From positions 30,981,820 through 31,045,819 of the forward strand of contig OY727096.1 in the NCBI GenBank assembly GCA_963402885.1: a DNA stretch of 64,000 nucleotides, read 5' to 3'. How positions within the stretch are numbered: position 1 is the stretch's first letter; every line of letters starts with the position of its first letter. Below, piece after piece: positions 11,263 to 22,469 of this stretch. The notes under the pieces are model-generated. The model did no database searches. It was not told where the DNA came from and saw only the letters and a list, made by a program, of their open reading frames with translations. Source of the stretch: Antedon bifida (lineage: Eukaryota; Echinodermata; Crinoidea; Comatulida; Antedonidae). A program made the position numbers and the translations under genes.

Positions 11263-12687
11263 CAATGCAAACTCAAACTCCCGATATCCCTATCAGAAGT
11301 CAAACACATCGAAAGCCTGGATGATACACTAAAGCATGAGGTGCACCGACTTATCGGAAACTACAAAGATGTACTGACGGATTTACCGGGTAAGACTACA
11401 CTTGGGCAGCATGAAATCAAGCTGGAAACTGATGATACAATCCGTTCCAAGCCCTATCCACTTCCACATGCGTTGCGAGGTACCATTAAGGATGAGGTAA
11501 ATATGATGTTAAATCTGGGTGTAGTGGAGCCTTCAGGGGCACCGTTTGCCTCTCCAATAGTATTGGTAAAGAAACCGGATGGGTCAAATCGATTCTGCGT
11601 GGACTTTCGAAAACTTAATCAGGTTACAGTTTTTGACGCCGAACCGATTCCGGACCAAGAGGAACTGTTCACAAAGTTGGCCCATGATCATTATTTTACT
11701 AAGATAGATTTAAGTAAAGGGTATTGGCAAGTTCCCATGGATGAAGCGTCAAAACCTTTAACAGCCTTTCTAACACCAGATGGTTTGTTTCAATTTAATG
11801 TCATGCCGTTCGGCTTAGTCAATGCACCGGCTACTTTCAGTCGTATCATGAGAAAATTACTAAAAGGAATGGATAATACACTTAATTATATTGATGACAT
11901 TCTAATTCACACAGCTTCTTGGGATCAACATATGAAATGTTTGTCTGAATTGTTTGGACGTCTCCGCAGGGCCAATCTAACTGCTCGACCAAGCAAATGT
12001 TTCATTGGTTATGAAACAATCGAGTTTCTTGGCCATGTGGTAGGGAAAGGAAATGTTCAACCTCGAGTGGAGAAGATACAAAGCATCTTGTCAGCCAAAC
12101 AACCAGAAACAAAGAAACAACTCCGGTCATTCCTTGGGATGACCAACTACTATAGAAAGTTCATTCCTAATTACTCTGTGATTGCTTGTCCATTAACCGA
12201 CAAAACGAAGAATCGGGAACCTAACCGAATATGTTGGGAGAAGGCCCAGGAAAGTGCGTTTGTTAAACTTAAGGAAAAATTAAACAGTACTCCAATTTTA
12301 TGCCTTCCTAATTTAAACAAAGATTTTATTTTGAGAACAGATGCGTCCGAATATGGAGTGGGAGCGGTTCTAATGCAGCAGTATGGTGACGTGAAGTTTC
12401 CCGTGGCGTACGCTAGCAAGAAACTGCTTCCTCGAGAAAAAGCATATTCAGTGATGGAAAAAGAATGCTTAGCCATTGTATGGAGTGTACGAAAATTTGA
12501 GTCTTATTTATATGGACGAAACTTCACGTTGGAAACTGATCACCAGCCGCTTGTGTTTATGCACAGAGCGAAATTGTCCAATGGGCGAATTATGAGATGG
12601 GCCCTGGCTCTACAACCGTACAAGTTCCGAATAGAGGCGATTAAAGGCAGTGAAAATGTAGGAGCTGATTATTTAAGTCGAGTGTAA
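11254..12687 (+). CDS. Ty3/gypsy pol fragment: reverse transcriptase and RNase H
   Basis: An uninterrupted frame of about 478 codons, open from a TAA at 11251. It begins with a connector segment (KQCKLKLPISLSEVKH, then NYKDVLTDLPG). The reverse transcriptase follows, with RFCVDFRKLNQVT, FTKIDLSKGYWQVPM, MPFGLVNAPATFSRIM, the catalytic YIDD box in LNYIDDILIHT, and FLGHVVGKG. RNase H follows, with LRTDASEYGVGAVL, EKECLAIVW, ETDHQPL and a final ADYLSRV. The stop follows at once, then a purine-rich tract and an LTR about 60 bases on. No protease, gag or integrase is present here. Absence of stops suggests a fairly recent copy. The lack of integrase after RNase H could be deletion, or the integrase-first order known from Gmr1-like deuterostome elements. 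Confidence 0.95.
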   Translation, partial: GYKQCKLKLPISLSEVKHIESLDDTLKHEVHRLIGNYKDVLTDLPGKTTLGQHEIKLETDDTIRSKPYPLPHALRGTIKDEVNMMLNLGVVEPSGAPFASPIVLVKKPDGSNRFCVDFRKLNQVTVFDAEPIPDQEELFTKLAHDHYFTKIDLSKGYWQVPMDEASKPLTAFLTPDGLFQFNVMPFGLVNAPATFSRIMRKLLKGMDNTLNYIDDILIHTASWDQHMKCLSELFGRLRRANLTARPSKCFIGYETIEFLGHVVGKGNVQPRVEKIQSILSAKQPETKKQLRSFLGMTNYYRKFIPNYSVIACPLTDKTKNREPNRICWEKAQESAFVKLKEKLNSTPILCLPNLNKDFILRTDASEYGVGAVLMQQYGDVKFPVAYASKKLLPREKAYSVMEKECLAIVWSVRKFESYLYGRNFTLETDHQPLVFMHRAKLSNGRIMRWALALQPYKFRIEAIKGSENVGADYLSRV

Positions 12688-12730
12688 ATAGGACCCGTCA
12701 CGGTATGGAGAAAATGTTGATACATTATTC

Positions 12731-12747
12731 TTTTAGAGGGGAGTAAA
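12731..12747 (+). other. Polypurine tract of the gypsy element
   Basis: TTTTAGAGGGGAGTAAA lies directly before the LTR start TGTCAC. This is the expected position of the plus-strand primer of an LTR retrotransposon. Confidence 0.75.
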
Positions 12748-14063
12748 TGTCACAAGTGACATAAAGTTGTGTATATATTTTGCAAGTCATTCTTACTTTT
12801 CCTTTTGTTTTCACTATTTGAACCTTTCTTTTGTTTTAGGAAGCTATTGTGTGAAGCCAGTGGAGCAGAGTTGTTGTGTTGCAGAGAAGGATTGTGTGGT
12901 GTTTGCTGATTGGAGGAGAGGTATAAGGGTTAAGTTAGTGTGTGAGTTGCTGATTGGTGGAGAAGGATAAGGTGGTGATATGTGGATAATTGAGGGAATT
13001 TTGAGGTAGATGGAAATTGAGAGGAGACAGAGAGGGAGGGCTATGTTATGTTAAGCCAGAAAGGGATAGGTGAATATTGATATGAGAAACTAAGACGTGC
13101 AGGAGAAGAAGTAATTGAATTATGGTGATATAGAGCTGAAGCAGAAAGGAAATAAAGAGATATACATGAAGTTAATAAATTGTGAGTTGGAGATAATTAT
13201 GGTGATATAGAGCTGAAGCAGAAAGGAAATAAAGTGATATACATGAAGTTAATAAATTGTGAGTTGGAAGTAATACTATAAGGCTGTACTTAAATGTAGA
13301 ACTGTTAATTGTTGAGATTACTGAGGATTAATTTAAATTGTGAAGGTAAATTGACGGAAGAAATAACTGTTGGAAACAGCAGACGTTGTTGCATGTAAAG
13401 AATCGTTTGGAAATATTGAAGAGTAACTGGATTGATACCGATATTATTTTACGTGGAAAGGAGAAAGAAATAGTTGGTCGGGGAGCGGATTGCAGGGCAG
13501 AACGACATCAAGAAACATTTTAACTTTATATTTGATTTATTTATATGTCAGAAAATAGGAAGAATTATAATTGATAATACAAGCAGAACGGGAGCAGAGG
13601 CGTGGGAGTTGTTTATTTGCAGAATCGTTTTAACTTTTATCTTTCTAATTTGTTTTGTGTCAGCGTAGGAGAGAAGGCAAGAAGGAACGATATTGTGGAC
13701 ATTTAGTATTGTTTAATTATTCATCTGGTGATATTATTGTATTTGAAAGGGGGGTTTCGGGGATTTATTTAAAAATAAGAAGATTGTTGATATTTGGTTT
13801 GGAAGGATTGGGAAATTTGGGGAATTGCATAAAGTTTGTGGGGAATAGGAACACGGTATCATTGTTGGAGAATTGGTTGGGGTTTTTTTTGTGGGTTTTT
13901 TTTTGGGGGTTTGAATTATAAAAGAAAGAATTGGTTGTCGAAGATTATTATTAAATTTTACTTTTTACATTTATATGTGTACAGTTGTGGCTATTTACCG
14001 TTGTTCACCGTTGGTTACCAGCAATTACATGTCCGAAAGAGCCGTAATTGCGGCTGTGTGACA
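12748..14063 (+). mobile_element. LTR of the gypsy element (single copy)
   Basis: The region starts TGTCACAAGTGACA and ends GTGTGACA, so it has TG...CA termini with a short inverted end. It is preceded by a polypurine tract and followed after four bases by a tRNA-Pro primer binding site, which fixes both borders at about 1,316 bp. The plus strand is strongly purine-biased. A 77-bp tandem duplication lies inside (13119-13195 and 13196-13271). Only one LTR is found near this pol fragment. Confidence 0.85.
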
Positions 14064-14067
14064 TTTA

Positions 14068-14085
14068 TGGGGGCTCGTCCGGGAT
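14068..14085 (+). other. Primer binding site matching tRNA-Pro
   Basis: TGGGGGCTCGTCCGGGAT is the classic 18-base complement of the 3' end of tRNA-Pro used as primer by many retroelements. It sits four bases after the LTR, as expected for the start of an internal region. Confidence 0.9.
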
Positions 14086-14101
14086 GTGGATACAGGATGC
14101 A

Positions 14102-14150
14102 AAGCAATGCAAACTCAAACTCCCGATATCCCTATCAGAAGTCAAACACA
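14102..14150 (+). repeat. 49-bp direct repeat of the pol connector (other copy 11260-11308)
   Basis: The 49 bases beginning AAGCAATGCAAACTC and ending GTCAAACACA are identical to 11260-11308, where they encode the start of the pol fragment. Here they follow the primer binding site within 17 bases. Gag and the upstream part of pol are therefore missing in this copy, which stops after 49 bases. Confidence 0.9.
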
Positions 14151-14260
14151 ATGTGCTGCACGCTCTCGCATTAACGCCAATCAACTTTTCTCACCTGTTG
14201 CAGTTTGATTTATGTTCGCTGTTTCTTTTATGGGTTGATTTGGGTTCAATTAATCTATAC

Positions 14261-14540
14261 GTGAGTGGCCAAGCAGTTTAGAGAATGGAAACGTAATCCA
14301 TAGCCTATGGCAAGAGTTCGAGGCTTGCTCATTCCATGGTTTTGGTGGTGGAATGAATTTTCTCAGAACTATAAACCGTAGGTTCAGTGTACACATAATA
14401 CTCATGTGAATCTTGTAAATCTTTCGGGAAGAGTAGAGGTTTACCTCAGTGTACTGGCTCACACAGCCACAGTCGTGGATAGACAAAATAGCACCGTAGT
14501 TGGCAGCACCAACATGACCCTTATAGGAAAGAAGCATTTA
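14261..14540 (+). mobile_element. tRNA-derived SINE
   Basis: The head resembles a tRNA: an A-box-like GTGGCCAAGCAGTTTAG and a B-box-like GAGTTCGAGGC. The body (ACTATAAACCGTAGGTTCAG, GAGTAGAGGTTTAC, ACACAGCCACAGTCGTGGA) matches a SINE body at 52.68-52.85 kb. It is located in the large IRS intron. Confidence 0.7.
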
Positions 14541-15802
14541 GATGAAAAGTGCACAATGCATTGATACAGCATATAAATATATTACTCATAGCACTTTAGA
14601 TTGATGTATTTAAAGAATTATTTTGTAGTAATCCCACAAAAGTATTCAAACTAATCTATGATGTACCCATCAATTTTATACTCTTTCTTGGTATTTCTAA
14701 CTTGTTAATATACTGTCCAAAACTAGAAAAAAATTGAACCTACAATATAATTTGATGGCAGGCACTCGGCCATCAAACCATAGTTGCATTTCATATTATC
14801 ATGGAACAGTAAAAAAGATCAAAATATATACATTGCATCATCTACACAAACCACCTAAACATGACTCGCCGAAAACAAATAGTGGGAAACGTAATGTCGC
14901 AAGACATGTTAAAGAGAATATCAAGGACATATAGTTATTAGAAATATCAGTTTGTTCAGGTTGGAAGATTAATGATGAAATTAATATTCCGCAATGTGTA
15001 AAACAGCAGGTATATTAGCTGCAGTAAATGGGGCGTAGGAACAGCATCATAAGTCTAATAAGAGTCAAAATGGATGCGCAAAAGCTTCACTGTTTCATTA
15101 AATCTTTTGAAAGTTACATTTATGAGCACTCCCTATTTAGCTATTTATAATAAATATAATTTTATTTCTGATTTCATTTCTATGATTTATTTTGTATAGA
15201 CAAATTTTCTAATTTTTGTAATTTTTTAATAATATTGTCTTCTTTCTTTTATGTTTTATGTTCTAGGGTCATGTGCATAATCCTATATTGTGCATTTAAA
15301 AGTATGAGTTGTACTGATAGTAAAATCGTTGCTTAAAACACATCCAAACCATTGATAACTTGTTTACAATATACCCCCACCCCCTTGCCCCTACTAATAA
15401 CACAAACTGCATGCCCAGCAATAACGTAAATAAAATTTCACCAAAAATGTCATTGACATCTGAAAATAGAAGTAATAAATTACAGTTATCTTTTTAATAT
15501 TATTATAAACAATCATTGTTTGTACCCGGATCCCCCAAACGTCTATACAATAATTATAGTAAAAAAAAAAGAAGGAAAGAAAAGGAAGGGTCATATAAGC
15601 TATTTAGCTTGTCAATCGACCCATTAACATCAAGCAAGTATCAAGCAAGTATACTGTGTTATATTTGTTATGAGGTCCAGTGTGCACATGTGGTCTTTAT
15701 GCACATTAAACACATGACAGAAAGGGACCATTAGATGCAAAGACCTTTCTCAATTCATCTTGCCTTTTTTTTTATATATTGTCACTGTGTTTTTTTCCGT
15801 AG
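14541..15802. other. IRS intron, no gene seen
   Basis: AT-rich sequence leading to a pyrimidine-rich acceptor (GTGTTTTTTTCCGTAG) at 15802. No other exon or repeat recognised. Confidence 0.5.
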
Positions 15803-16851
15803 TTGCAAGACGATTGAGTAAAAGTAAGAAAAAATCTCCAAGTACTGATTCACAAGATTCGTACATGTTCATGAGTCCTTCTTCTGATTCAAAAGAAGGA
15901 AAGTCACAGGGAAAAGAAAAGAAATTGGAAAAGAAAAGCAGCAAGACATCGCTGAAAATCACACGTCAGTCTCAAATCAATGGGAAAAGCCTTTCCCAAA
16001 TAAGAAACAATGGATCAGTGAGTTCAGCGGAAGCGAAGGAAACTTATGTTAATGTAGATTTTAATTCCCAGGTGGAAAAACAAATTGAAAAGGATTCATT
16101 AAAAAGGAACAATAGTGATATGCGTTCACAGAGAAGTAATAGCAACTCCAGTGGGAAGGTACGATATACGCTTACTGTAACTCCACAGTCAGGAAGTCAA
16201 GTGGAAAATGAAGCTTATACCATGATGTCGCCCTCCATTCCTAATCCTGATACAAATTCTGAGGACGTCCGGAGCAGAAACAATCTACCGAAAACAAAAG
16301 AACTGGATAAAAATGAAAATGTGAAAATTGAATATATGAATGTTAATTTTTCTGTGAAAAATAATAGCCAATCACATACTGATGATAACGAAGGGTCGTC
16401 GACCCGAGGTTTATCCGATTCATCATCAGATTACATGAATATGGGATTCAGGAACTCAAAATCACCGAAATCTCCTGTTGTCCCGGTTTCTCCAATCCTT
16501 GATAAAACTAACAGCTTAGCTGATTGTGTGCAAAATATGTCATTTCCGTCTGGAGGTTTAGATTTGTCGCCGAATGGAAAAGCAAGTGACGGACTTGGAC
16601 CTCCGTCGCATCATTCATCTCGCCGGTCGAGTCAAACATCATTACAAGAGGAAAAAGAGTTAAACTATGTCGATGTTGACATAACCAATAATGAAAGCTC
16701 TCAATCAAGTGAAGGTCAGAGGTCGAGGTCACCTTTTCAACGTCGCTCAGATAATGACAAGCCAGACCAGAGTATCACATACGCATCAATTGATTTTACC
16801 AAGTCTGAAGGATTGAGGACAATACAGAGTTTGAGAGAAAGTCGATTCTAA
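15803..16851 (+). CDS. IRS: Insulin receptor substrate, last coding exon (C-terminal docking tail)
   Basis: IRS proteins are cytoplasmic adaptors phosphorylated by the insulin/IGF receptor; their tyrosines recruit PI3-kinase, GRB2 and SHP2. This exon follows a clear acceptor and its first two bases complete a GTT codon with the exon at 5898. Its product of about 350 residues is basic and Ser-rich. In order it carries DSYMFMSP (YxxM), ETYVNVDF (YxN), EAYTMMSP (YxxM), IEYMNVNF (YxN), SDYMNMGF (YxxM and YxN), LNYVDVDI and ITYASIDF. The last two match the paired C-terminal SHP2-binding sites of vertebrate IRS1 (YIDL and YASI types) in sequence and position, which makes the family call firm. The six exons seen encode about 567 residues; PH and PTB domains lie outside the window. 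The stop TAA is also the target duplication of a MITE. Confidence 0.95.
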
Positions 16852-16986
16852 AGCTCTGTCTACACTATCAAACTTTATGTGACGACAAAAAAAATGTGAT
16901 GTGTCCATATATGGACACGATGATGTCATATTACTACCTATTTGAACTTTTTTTTTTCAAACTAGTTTGAAAGTGTAGACAGAGCT
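16852..16986. mobile_element. MITE at the IRS stop codon, TAA target duplication
   Basis: A 135-bp element begins AGCTCTGTCTACACTATCAA and ends with the inverse (TTGAAAGTGTAGACAGAGCT). It is flanked by TAA on both sides; the left TAA is the IRS stop codon. A 3-bp TWA duplication is the PIF/Harbinger habit. A second worn copy lies at 47.45 kb. The element now forms the first part of the IRS 3' UTR. Confidence 0.8.
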
Positions 16987-17394
16987 TAATGTGCTGTAAA
17001 TATATTTGATGTAGTTACAAATTACTAAAATATGAAAATCCAGTCTAACTTAGTTTATGAACCATGAATTTCTTATGCTTAATTACCAATATGATTCTTG
17101 TTATTGGTTGTAATATTTTTATGGAAATATTAACAAAATTAATTTCACCTTTGAATTTTTCTAATTTAGTTACCATAATTTATTTAACTGCAAAAACATT
17201 TAAATTTTAATTATTTATTTAACCAGGGAATAGTGAAAATCACTCTTCTTTGGCCTAATTTACTCTGTTTACTATGAAGTAGTAGTATTTATTCAAATAC
17301 TATAAAACGTATTATTAATTTAAAAGGATTCTACAATTGATTCCAAATATTTTAAAGAAATGTATATTTGACTCCTAAAAAATGAATTTGTATG

Positions 17395-17400
17395 AATAAA
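17395..17400 (+). promoter_or_regulatory. Candidate polyadenylation signal of IRS
   Basis: AATAAA about 540 bases after the IRS stop, the first canonical hexamer I find in the 3' UTR. Further candidates follow at about 17422 and 17584, so the real cleavage site is uncertain. Confidence 0.4.
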
Positions 17401-17409
17401 GTTGTTGAT

Positions 17410-18415
17410 CAATTGATTACAATAAAATTATCAGTATTTTGGTTTGGTACAAATTAATTAATACCTATTGACTTATTTATTGTTCGATTGTAAAATATGA
17501 TTAATAATTTTTTATAGATTTGATGAACTGTTTCAAAGATAAACTGAATTAAAAAGTATTTTATAGAATTTGGGTTAAATGAAATAAAATGCAAATGAAT
17601 TAATATATTATTGATTTATTTATTCATTGTATCAACAAAAACGTATAAGTATAATATGTTAAAGTATCTGTGTTTATTTCGCATTCCGAAAAAAAATTAT
17701 AATCTTTGCTCCTTATAAAAATAAAATATAAAGTTTAATTAGTGTAAAAAAATAGAAAAGTGTGTTTAACCATAATGTAGGAACATAGGAACTACAGTAC
17801 CTTAAATTGATATGTTTGTTGGTTCTCTTGGTTACTTTTAATTAAGGAACCCTGTAAGCATATTCTACTTTATTTACTGCAGTAACTATATTGGTTACTT
17901 AAAAACTACAATTATTTAGCAAGCATTTTTGGGGTAATCTTATGTGTACACCGAAAGAAAATGTAGTTACTGCAGTAACTATAGTAGAATAATTTAGCCA
18001 TGATCCCAGGTTACATTTAATATGAAAAAAACAAACCGTTTTTATGTTTAACCAGTAAAACTTTGCTCAAAAGTGGTTAACCATTTCCCCAATTAAGAAT
18101 TACAGAAAAGTGTAATTGTTTTGTTTGGTAAACAGAATCATTTAAAATGTTTGTGGAAAAGCAAGTTTTTATTTTGTCAATTCTTGATATAATCTTTGCT
18201 ATAACTTACACAAGTAAATATGTTATCAGATTTGTCTTTTCTTAAAATAAAAAGTAAAACTTGTTCATACCTATATTCTAAGAAGAACAGGTTGATTTTT
18301 GTTCTTTTAATGATTACAAAGTTTTCTTTTCTGATGTTGTTTTGATAGAATTGACGCAATTGAAGAAAATGAAATGTATAACTTCCATCCATGTAAATAG
18401 TAGGAAAAGTACTCA
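17410..18415. other. Intergenic, no gene seen
   Basis: AT-rich sequence after the IRS 3' UTR. A GTAGTTACTGCAGTAACTA-like block recurs in inverted form around 17880-17985. No coding signal recognised. Confidence 0.4.
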
Positions 18416-18417
18416 AT

Positions 18418-18700
18418 TTAAATATATATTGTCCTGAAATAATAATTTTTGTTTTAAATGTTTGATGAATTGGCTATTTTATTGTCACATGAGGAAAAAA
18501 ATAGTTAACCGGAAAAATAAAAATATTCTGGAAGTTAATGAGGGTTTTTTTTTTTGTTAAATTTAACTGTTAATTTTGCCTTATTTATAAGCAAAAATTA
18601 TAATTGTTTTGGCAAAAGTTACATTTATTAAAAATACAAAATGGCTTATTCAAATTTTGATTAATCTTTACTTTTTATGTTTCCGGGGACAATACATAAA
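18418..18700. mobile_element. TIR element (TTAAAGATGTATTGTCCC family), copy 2
   Basis: Left end TTTAAATATATATTGTCC, right end GGGGACAATACATAAA. The interior shares ATTTAACTGTTAATTTTG-like and AAAATGGCTTATTCAAA blocks with the copies at 5.2 and 41.2 kb. More diverged than copy 1. Confidence 0.7.
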
Positions 18701-18709
18701 ATGTTAAAT

Positions 18710-20150
18710 GTCTACTTAATTCAATCATGGAGTTTGAAATTAATTCTTCAATGATGTAATGAAACATGTATATTATAAAAAAGATCTTCTTTTTGACAAA
18801 TATTAAATGGAGATCTGTCGAAGAAGAGGAGCAACAGCTTTAGTTAATCTACTAATCTTGCATCGCTCTGTAAAATTAATTTAAACAATTTTTTAAACGA
18901 AATTACAGTTTTATATTATAAATTATTAAAATGAAATTTGACTAATTTCACCTTACATTCCTCTTGTGATTCAGAAAGTTCAAAACAAATCAATAGATAA
19001 TTCCCTCAACGGTGATGCGTTCATTAAAATTAGATTACTAAATTAGATTGACTAAATAAACAGACTTAACGATTCACAGTCTAAAAAATATTTGTCTTAA
19101 AGTAAGTTGGTTGTATAGTAAACGTCTGTGTGTTTTGCCTTTTACTATCTGTAATAATAAATAAATTATTTTTGTGAAATATACGCTAGTTAGTGTGCTA
19201 TAGTAATTTAAGGAACATCCTCCTAAGTATTTAAATGAGTCACATGCTTGTGATTAACATTTGAATGACAGTCATTGTACCTGTATTCTAATTAGTATTG
19301 TTCTTCATTATCCAGTGCTTTATTTATCATAAATCCTAAGAATAGGAACAAAATAATTTAAGATAAATAATTTGAGAAGAAAAGAAAACACTGTCTTTAG
19401 AAACTTCTGGAATGGATTGCAAAAAAAAAAAAAAAGATTTTACCCATTTTGTAATTGTCAATACTTCATTTTTGTATAAATGTTGGCCACAGTACTTATT
19501 TCCACCTTGTGTTTTCAGCTATATTCAATACATTGCAAAAAAATATATTGTTAGAAATAATTTAAAACAAGGCAATCTTATAGCGATTTAAGTACAGTAA
19601 TAATCTGCGTAGTGTGTCTATTTAGCTACTGTATTTTCAGATTTTACAGTATCTAGTTCATGGTACAGTATTATGTATGCAGTATACACAATACTGTATT
19701 GCTGAGTACTAGATAATATTTTATTGTATGCAGTACGATTTTTAGGCCTACAGTATTATGTGTACTGTGTCCTGTTTACGCAGTAGTATGTATGCAGTAA
19801 TCATTACTTTAATGTTGAACACTGAAGTATTATATGTTACTTTACTATATACTTTGTGCTGTTTGCCGTACGGTTAGATACTTACCGTTTGTGTGAAACT
19901 GCTATCACTTAAGTTTCTGGTTGCTTCTGACATAAATGGCCTTGGTTGTTCAGAAAAAACATACTTCTTTTTCAACGGTATATTGAAGAAAAGTATTTTA
20001 AACTGTACACATTAGTTTGCTTTGTTGTGGTACAGTGTTCGTTGTATTCTACCTTGAATACCAATGCGTTTGTACATTTAATGAATATGGCTTATCTTTT
20101 AAATTTTAATCTGTTAAAGTATACAATAAAGAAAATAGAATACAAGATAT
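18710..20150. other. Intergenic, irregular CAGTA-rich repeats near 19.6-19.85 kb
   Basis: No gene recognised. Between about 19620 and 19850, variants of TACAGTATTATGTATGCAGTA recur irregularly, suggesting a decayed short tandem repeat. Confidence 0.4.
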
Positions 20151-20154
20151 AGTA

Positions 20155-20650
20155 TAAGCGTCTTGTGGACGTAGTGTGACCTCTTGCAAGCAGCATTGTA
20201 AACGTCTTGTGGACGTAGTGTGATCTCTTGCAAGCAGCATTGTGAACGTCATATCGACGGCAGTGTAAACGTCTGGTGGACGTAGTGTGACCTCTTGCAA
20301 GCAGCATTGTAAACATGTTATCGACGGCAGTGTAAACGTCTGGTGGACGTAGTATGACCTATTGCAAGCAGCATTGTAAACATGTTATCGACGGCAGTGT
20401 AAACGCCTTGTGGACGTAGTGTGACCTCTTGCAAGCAGCATTGTAAACATGTTATCGACGGCAGTGTAAACGTCTTGTGGACGTAGTGTGACGCCTTCCA
20501 AGCAGCATTGTAAACGTCTTATCGACGGCAGTCAAGCGTCTTGTTGACAAGTGGCTAATGCTAACGGCACTGTACACGTCTTTTGACGACAGTGTAAACG
20601 TCTTGTGACCTCTTGCATGTTGGCAGCAATGTAAACGTATTCTTAGCATT
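20155..20650. repeat. Minisatellite, about 66-bp unit
   Basis: Repeated blocks contain AAACGTCTTGTGGACGTAGT, GTGACCTCTTGCAAGCAGCA and TTATCGACGGCAGT. The unit is about 66 bp in the middle and shorter or rearranged at the edges. CpG-rich against an AT-rich background. Minus-strand frames through it are by-products of the repeat. Confidence 0.85.
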
Positions 20651-20694
20651 GTTGGAATTATAAACGCCTTATTACGTATTTAAGTTGCATAGAT

Positions 20695-20830
20695 CCAATA
20701 GGTGTGTGTGTGAATTGTTATTTTTCCAAAAAAATGTATATACCTGCTTCATTCCAAAGAGTTGTCTTGTGTGTTACTTAGAAATGATTAAGTACTTGTA
20801 AGGTAAAGACTACAACAAAATAACTAAAAT
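20695..20830. repeat. Upstream part of a segmental duplication (copy at 23.51-23.66 kb)
   Basis: The blocks GTGTGAATTGTTATTTTTCC and CATTCCAAAGAGTTGTCTTG, and the following ATTAAGTACTTGTAAGGTAA, recur almost unchanged at 23.51-23.66 kb. They belong to the duplicated zinc-finger locus. Confidence 0.85.
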
Positions 20831-21728
20831 ACAAATTCACCCACTATAAGCAACTTGTTTTCTACTTTAGCCAATTGTCAGAGCTACACTGGAGAAGAAC
20901 TTGCTACAAATCGCTAATGTAACATAGCCAATAGAGACAAATACTATTGAAAGTTTTCTCCAATATGGTTGTTGTGTGTGGTTATAACATTAAGTATAAA
21001 TACTTTGGCAATTCATGCAAATCTTATAATGTTTAGTGTATACAAAATAATAATTGTTCACGTGGCGTGGTTTAAGGGTTGCTGCTTCCCATCAAACAAA
21101 AATAATCGTATTTAGAATCTTTCTCTTTGCGTTTTGACGAAATGTGTTCGTGTCCTGTAATTTGCCAATGATCTGTCTTATGGTTTTGTTAGTGTGTGCC
21201 CTAGTTAACATAATAGGTAGGTACACTGTATCGCATACCGTACCAAGTCAAAAAATATAAAGCTATTTACAATTATTAAATATTGGTTTGATTATCCAGC
21301 TGTATATAGGATTTATTAAGCTGTTTTGTCTCATTGAAGCCTCTCACTGTATTCGTAAAATACTTTGCGGTTTAATAGTTCCTAATAAGCGTCTGTTTCA
21401 ATCTGTTTATTAATAAGAAATAAAATTATATGTCAGAAACTGTTAATGTCTATTGTATCTATTCCTCTGTGTGTATTTGTATGTAAAAACGTCGACTTGA
21501 GCATGTTTAAAATTGCGCCCCTCCCTAATTTAAAAAAAAAACTCACACACGTCCGCACAGCTGAAATGTTGCGGACCAGAGAGGATTACCACTTTTACAA
21601 CCAGGTTAACAAAAGGTTGAAATTTTGCAGTACAGTACTGTGCGAAACAAGAAAGATATATATTATATCATTGATTTGTCGGGTCTCAGTTATCGTATTT
21701 TAAAGTGTACGATATTAACGAAATCTAA

Positions 21729-22187
<459 letters not shown>

Positions 22188-22199
22188 TACTGGAATGAT

Positions 22200-22326
22200 T
22201 GATTGCACTTTTTATTTTAAACTAATAGTAAAGATAATACTTATATTACAGTGCTATTGTTATATGCTCTTGAAAAAATGTACTACTTCCCTGTTGACCA
22301 TGGTACATAAAGAAGTGCACAGAAAA
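22200..22326 (+). pseudogene. Relic of the transposase-like gene's intron and exon 2 start
   Basis: TTGCACTTTTTATTTTAAAC through CTACTTCCCTGTTGACCATGG and AAAGAAGTGCAC parallels 22603-22725, the intron end and first bases of exon 2 of the next gene. It is interrupted and non-coding. Confidence 0.6.
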
Positions 22327-22469
22327 ATTGTTATATAAAACTTTTTCATTTTTGATATTTTAAATATTTGTTGTGGTTTTTATTAGAATTCATCATGCAA
22401 ACTCATCAATGAATTCCATCCTCGAGTATGACAGTAGTAATGATGATAATGTGGATATATATTGAGGTA

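Noticed and set aside
12171-12476. Minus-strand frame of about 100 codons within the gypsy RT
   Set aside because: Lies opposite an intact RT/RNase H frame with all motifs.
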